DNA of 64,000 bases from Gp7-AA10 sp035636095 (GTDB lineage: Bacteria; Acidobacteriota; Thermoanaerobaculia; Gp7-AA8): positions 49,113 through 113,112 of the forward strand of contig DASPZU010000053.1 of the NCBI GenBank assembly GCA_035636095.1. The letters run 5' to 3'. This document shows positions 60,868 through 64,000 of the stretch, piece after piece. Each line of letters opens with the position of its first letter. The first letter of the stretch is position 1. The position numbers and the translations under genes were made by a program. The notes below the pieces were generated by a model that was given only the letters and a program-made list of their open reading frames with translations, made no database searches and was not told the origin of the DNA.

Positions 60868-61626
60868 TTACGGAAGCCTGGGCACCAGCCAGCCCTCGAC
60901 GACGCGAGCCTCGAAGCCGAAGAGGTCGCGGACCATGTCCGGTCTCATGAGTGCGTTGGGTGGCGCGTCGAGGGCCAGCGATCCTCGCTGCATCACGAGC
61001 ATGCGATCGGAATACGCGGCCGCCCAGTTGAGATCGTGCGTGGCGTAGATCACAGTCGTTGCCGTTCGCGTCACGATGTCGCGCAACAGCCGTGAGAATT
61101 GCTGCACATGCGACAGGTCGAGCGATGCCAGTGGCTCATCGAGCAGGATCAGCTTGGGACGCCCGGCCAGCACGCGCGCCAGAAAGACGCGCTTGCGCTC
61201 GCCGCCCGACATCTCATCGAGGTAGCGATCGGCCAGATCGGCGGCATCGCACAACGCCAGCGCCTCACGCGCGGCGTCGTAATCCGTCTCGCTCTCCCAT
61301 TCGAAACGCCTGAGAAATGGCGCGCGGCCCGACAGCACGACGTCGACCGCACGCATCGGAAAAGTCGGGTCGGGATCCTGCGGCAAATACCCGACGCTTT
61401 TGGCGTACTCCTTCGGATGCCAGTCGATGATTTTTCGATCCTGGAATGCGATCGATCCGGCGTGGGGCGGGAACACGCGCGCCAGCAATTTCAGGAGTGT
61501 CGATTTGCCGGAGCCATTCGGTCCGGTGAGCGCGACCAGCTGCGTGCGCTGAAAATCGGCGCTGAGATTGCGCACCGCTTCGACGCCGTCGTAAGCGTAC
61601 GAGACTCCGCGAATCTCGAGCATCAA
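60868..61626 (-). CDS. btuD: ABC importer ATP-binding protein (FecE/BtuD family)
   Basis: 252 residues. Walker A is TGPNGSGKSTLL, the Q-loop is LPQDPDP, the signature is MSGGERKRVFLARVLAGRPK, Walker B is LILLDEPLASLD and the H-loop is YATHDL. It belongs to the metal-chelate/cobalamin subfamily. Together with the FecCD permease and the lipoprotein encoded next it makes a complete importer. Cobalamin versus siderophore or haem cannot be decided from the ATPase. It overlaps the permease gene by 4 bp. Confidence 0.92.
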   Translation of the reverse strand: MMLEIRGVSYAYDGVEAVRNLSADFQRTQLVALTGPNGSGKSTLLKLLARVFPPHAGSIAFQDRKIIDWHPKEYAKSVGYLPQDPDPTFPMRAVDVVLSGRAPFLRRFEWESETDYDAAREALALCDAADLADRYLDEMSGGERKRVFLARVLAGRPKLILLDEPLASLDLSHVQQFSRLLRDIVTRTATTVIYATHDLNWAAAYSDRMLVMQRGSLALDAPPNALMRPDMVRDLFGFEARVVEGWLVPRLP

Positions 61627-62594
61627 CGACTCCTCCGCAGCAGGGACAGAAAAAACGGGACGCCCAGGATGGCGGTGAACGCGCCGACGGGCAATTCCGA
61701 ATTCGGCAATGTCAGGCGCGAAGCGAGATCGGCCAGCACGAGAAGAATCGCGCCGCCCAGCGCAGAGAGCGGGAGGAGGACGCGATAGTCACGCCGCCAG
61801 ATCAGGCGAATCAAATGCGGAACGAGCAGACCGACGAATCCGATGATGCCGCTGACCGCGACCGCCGCGCCGGTCACGATCGACGAAGCGGCGAATCCGA
61901 TCAGCTTCACCCGCTCGACATCGACACCGCGCGATTTGGCGTCATCCTCGCCGAACGCCAGCATCCGCAAGTCGCCCGCGAAAGTCACCAGCGTCGCGAC
62001 AGCGATCATCACGAACGCGAACAGCAGCAGCACATCGCCCCAGGTCGCGCCGAAAAGCGTGCCCATCATCCATCGAAGCGCGGCTGTCAGATCGCTGGCC
62101 GGCGAGAGTGCGAACGCGATCAGGATGATCGCGGAAAAGAGCGCGTTGAGGACGAGCCCCGAAAGAAGGAGTCGCGTCGGGTCGGTGTGCTCGCGGCGGC
62201 GCGCCAGCACGAAGACGGCGGCAGTCGCGCCGCATGCGCCGACAAACGCGACCACCGGGACGACGCCCGGAACGCGCGCGAGCCCGAGCGCGGTCGTGAT
62301 GGCCGCGCCGCACGCCGCGCCGCCCGACACCCCCAGGATGAATGGATCGGCGAGCGGATTGCGGAGCAGAGTCTGGAACGTGACGCCGGCGCTGGCCAGG
62401 GCAGCGCCCACCAGCGCCGCCAGCAACACGCGCGGCAGACGGATGTCAAACATCACCGTGCGCGCCGTCGGCTCGCCGCCGATGGCGTCGCGCCACGACA
62501 CCGATGCCGTCCCGAATGTCGAAGCTGCCACGATTGCGATGAGGAGTGCCGCAAGGAGCAGCAGCATCGGTCGGATCAATGCGAGCTTTCCCAC
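61623..62594 (-). CDS. btuC: FecCD-family ABC importer permease (BtuC-like)
   Basis: 323 residues and about ten spans. FecCD signatures include RLPRVLLAALVGAALASAGV, LLRNPLADPFILGVSGGAA, GIIGFVGLLVPHLIRL and GVPFFLSLLRR. It forms the membrane channel of the metal-chelate importer. The 5' end overlaps the binding-protein gene by 19 bp. Confidence 0.93.
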   Translation of the reverse strand: MGKLALIRPMLLLLAALLIAIVAASTFGTASVSWRDAIGGEPTARTVMFDIRLPRVLLAALVGAALASAGVTFQTLLRNPLADPFILGVSGGAACGAAITTALGLARVPGVVPVVAFVGACGATAAVFVLARRREHTDPTRLLLSGLVLNALFSAIILIAFALSPASDLTAALRWMMGTLFGATWGDVLLLFAFVMIAVATLVTFAGDLRMLAFGEDDAKSRGVDVERVKLIGFAASSIVTGAAVAVSGIIGFVGLLVPHLIRLIWRRDYRVLLPLSALGGAILLVLADLASRLTLPNSELPVGAFTAILGVPFFLSLLRRSR

Positions 62595-63382
62595 TGATCG
62601 AGAATCCGATTGAGCTCAGCCGCTGCCAGCGGCATCCTCGGGCCCGGCCGCGTGAAGAGGTTCTCGTCGATCGCGACGGCTTCCACGTCCACCTTTGCGC
62701 GCCGAAGCAAATCATCGATTGCTTCGATTTTCACCGACCGGGCCGGATACAACAACAGATCGGGCGGATGCGCGGCGAAAGCCTCCAATGAATATTGAGG
62801 CCAGCCCGGAGCGTCGACGGCATTGCGCGCGCCGGTCAGCGCGAAGAGATCGTCGACGAAGCTGTGCGTGCCGGCGACGTACAACGGACTGGTCCAGACC
62901 GCGAAGAGGACTCGCGGAGACTTCGCACGCTGGCGACGCTGACCATCGAGCGCTGCTGCCACAGCGGGCGCGCGCGGACAGCCAAGGGCACGTTCGATGT
63001 CGCGCATCGATGTTTCGACCTCGGCCAGCCGATCGGTTTTGATCACCATCAAAGGCAAATGGGCTGCCGCCAGCGCACGGCGCAGATTTGGATGCGCGTT
63101 TGACGCGCTGGCGATCACCAGGTCCGGATGCAGCGACACAATGTTCTCGATGTTCGGCTCGACGCCGCCCACGCGCGGCAGCCGCCTCACAGCATCAGGA
63201 TAGTCCGAGAAATTGTCGGTGCCGACGACCTTCGACCCGCAGCCGAGTGCGAACACCATTTCGGTGACGTTGGGAGCGAGGGTGACGACGCGGCGAACTG
63301 CGTGTGGCGCGGGTTCAGGTTGAGCGCACGCAAGAAAGATTAGAGGGATGAGGGCGGAGGGATGAGGGATGCGGGAAAACAT
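62576..63382 (-). CDS. btuF: Periplasmic binding lipoprotein (BtuF/FecB-like)
   Basis: 268 residues. The body is a class III binding protein: RRVVTLAPNVTEMVFALG, KVVGTDNFSDYP, RVGGVEPNIENIVSLHPDLV and LFALTGARNAVDAPGW match the BtuF-like branch. The N-terminus MFSRIPHPSALIPLIFLAC is a lipoprotein-like leader whose codons are the CATCCCT heptamer repeat (63342-63411), with the ATG in the loop of that repeat. No upstream TonB-dependent receptor or cobalamin riboswitch is visible; the leader is only 21 bp to the next gene. Confidence 0.88.
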   Translation of the reverse strand: MFSRIPHPSALIPLIFLACAQPEPAPHAVRRVVTLAPNVTEMVFALGCGSKVVGTDNFSDYPDAVRRLPRVGGVEPNIENIVSLHPDLVIASASNAHPNLRRALAAAHLPLMVIKTDRLAEVETSMRDIERALGCPRAPAVAAALDGQRRQRAKSPRVLFAVWTSPLYVAGTHSFVDDLFALTGARNAVDAPGWPQYSLEAFAAHPPDLLLYPARSVKIEAIDDLLRRAKVDVEAVAIDENLFTRPGPRMPLAAAELNRILDQWESSH

Positions 63383-63411
63383 TCATCCCTCATCCCTCAT
63401 CCCTCATCCCT
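63342..63411. repeat. Inverted heptamer repeat (GGGATGA)n/(CATCCCT)4
   Basis: Degenerate GGGATGA units (63342-63371) face four perfect CATCCCT units (63384-63411) across a 12-bp loop. The loop contains the btuF start codon, one arm encodes the btuF leader, and the other arm contains the TGA stop of the coiled-coil gene (63404-63406). Confidence 0.88.
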
Positions 63412-63637
63412 GTTCACTGCCTTCCTCTTCTTCCATATCGTTGGTGATGCCGAGGCGCGCGCAGGCGGCAGCGTACATCTGCTTGGAGGCGTTGATCGCA
63501 TTTTGCAGCTCGGCGATTTTGTCCTTGACCTTGGCCAGTTCTTCTTCGATCTGTTCCTTCAGATCGCCGATTTCCTGCTTGGTGACCTGCAGCGTTGTCT
63601 CGTAAAACTTTCGCTGCTGGTCGGTTAGAACCGCCAT
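63404..63637 (-). CDS. Small coiled-coil protein, unknown function
   Basis: 77 residues. Residues 10-50 form a strong heptad coiled coil (LQVTKQEIGDLKEQIEEELA). The tail is acidic (DMEEEEGSEQG), and its last codon and stop come from the heptamer repeat. GGAGG lies 6 nt before the ATG, and a TATAAT lies 23 nt upstream, so it has a normal leader. The family is not recognised. Confidence 0.72.
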   Translation of the reverse strand: MAVLTDQQRKFYETTLQVTKQEIGDLKEQIEEELAKVKDKIAELQNAINASKQMYAAACARLGITNDMEEEEGSEQG

Positions 63638-63660
63638 CTCCAGCCTCCAAAAGGCGCGCG

Positions 63661-63666
63661 ATTATA
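63661..63666 (-). promoter_or_regulatory. TATAAT -10 hexamer for the coiled-coil gene
   Basis: A perfect -10 that overlaps the TAA stop of the TonB-domain gene. The resulting leader of about 16 nt carries GGAGG before the ATG 63637. The -35 is not clear. Confidence 0.45.
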
Positions 63667-64000
63667 GCTTAAAGTCGACGGGCACCGTGGTCCACGACTT
63701 GACGCGCACTCCGTCTTTCACCGGCGGCGAAAACGTCGACAGTCGCACAATCTGCAGGGCCGCTTCGTTGAGGCCGACCGCTCTGTTGATCGGCCGGATA
63801 ACCTTCGCCTCGAGGACCTTGCCGGTCTCCGAGATCAGCGCGCTGATGAGAACCGTTCCCTCGACGCGCTGCATCCTCGCCATGGGCGGGTAGGGTACGT
63901 AGGCGCGGCGCGTCATCTTGGCCGCCACGTCCTCCGTGCCGGAGACGATCAAATCGCCTTCTTTCGTACGCGCAGGTTCGACTGCCGCGGCGGGCTGCGG
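63662..64000 (-). CDS. TonB C-terminal domain protein (5' end outside window)
   Basis: The frame is open to the window edge; 112 residues are visible. A Pro/Ala linker (PQPAAAVEPAR) leads into a TonB-type C-terminal domain: YPPMARMQRVEGTVLISALI, then GKVLEAKVIRP, NEAALQIV and FSPPVKDGVRVKSWTTVPV. The RVEGTV...A...F-P pattern is typical of the periplasmic domain that contacts TonB-dependent receptors. With BtuFCD next door, a role in energising vitamin or siderophore uptake is plausible. Confidence 0.85.
   Translation of the reverse strand, partial: PQPAAAVEPARTKEGDLIVSGTEDVAAKMTRRAYVPYPPMARMQRVEGTVLISALISETGKVLEAKVIRPINRAVGLNEAALQIVRLSTFSPPVKDGVRVKSWTTVPVDFKL

Noticed and set aside
63384..63411. 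Possible CRISPR-like array (four CATCCCT units)
   Set aside because: Units are 7 bp with no spacers and no cas genes; it is one arm of an inverted heptamer repeat.
63412..64000. Cobalamin riboswitch upstream of the BtuFCD operon
   Set aside because: Only 21 bp separate btuF from the upstream gene and these are heptamer repeat; there is no room for or trace of the conserved riboswitch core.

Overview
The window is GC-rich bacterial chromosomal DNA, densely packed on both strands, with many 4-bp ATGA start/stop overlaps. No gene-free stretch reaches 300 bases; the longest is about 144 bp (44890-45033) and is nearly filled by one inverted repeat. I see no rRNA, tRNA, CRISPR array, integrase or full transposase gene. 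The organism is Gram-negative-like: it has an Omp85 porin, TonB-type proteins, a BtuCDF-like importer and TPR-rich envelope proteins. The mix of Hanks kinases, DUF4388 proteins, sigma factor/TPR pairs, DUF1501/DUF1800 and S8, M16 and HExxH peptidases best fits Acidobacteriota (Thermoanaerobaculia-like). That placement is inference.

Layout. 1-16.6 kb: a truncated Ser/Thr kinase, then a minus-strand run of acyl-CoA synthetase, FadJ-like beta-oxidation protein, GT39-like membrane protein, HExxH metalloprotease, giant NAD-glutamate dehydrogenase and rhomboid protease, preceded by an ABC-2 permease. 16.6-21.5 kb: two sigma factor/TPR gene pairs, one lying in opposite orientation between the ATPase and permease genes of an ABC-2 exporter, plus a tiny secreted peptide. 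21.5-31.6 kb: M20 dipeptidase, DUF1684 protein, ECF sigma plus membrane partner, dienelactone hydrolase, MFS transporter, DUF4388-FHA protein, serS and a subtilase. 31.7-37.4 kb: a MoxR ATPase / RHH-TPR / VWA operon with pth, a SpoIIE-type phosphatase response regulator and a small secreted protein. 37.4-44.9 kb: a minus-strand run of tdk, M20 peptidase, YfhO-like protein, Fis-like regulator, RNase R and a TPR protein. 45-54 kb: Omp85, DUF4388, DUF2085, DUF4013, TonB-like, RodA, VanZ-like, GAF/HD-GYP and MFS genes. 54-64 kb: a broken methyltransferase gene, an M16 peptidase pair, DUF1501/DUF1800, BtuDCF and a truncated TonB-domain gene.

The most unusual signal is not one gene but a collection of small palindromic repeats. 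At least 15 lie in this window, in several families: GTGGGAGCG-type REP/REPIN-like repeats, GTCATCCTGAG palindromes, TGGGGTCAG hairpins, and arms built of 7-9 bp tandem units. Many occupy the spacer between genes exactly and supply start or stop codons to the flanking genes, or even a signal-peptide coding sequence. Others lie in frame inside coding sequences, and one disrupts a methyltransferase gene. Other patterns are runs of AT-rich synonymous codons inside otherwise GC-rich genes, TATAAT-like hexamers only 5-13 nt upstream of start codons (suggesting leaderless transcripts, sometimes bidirectional), and base-composition switches inside both sigma-linked TPR genes.
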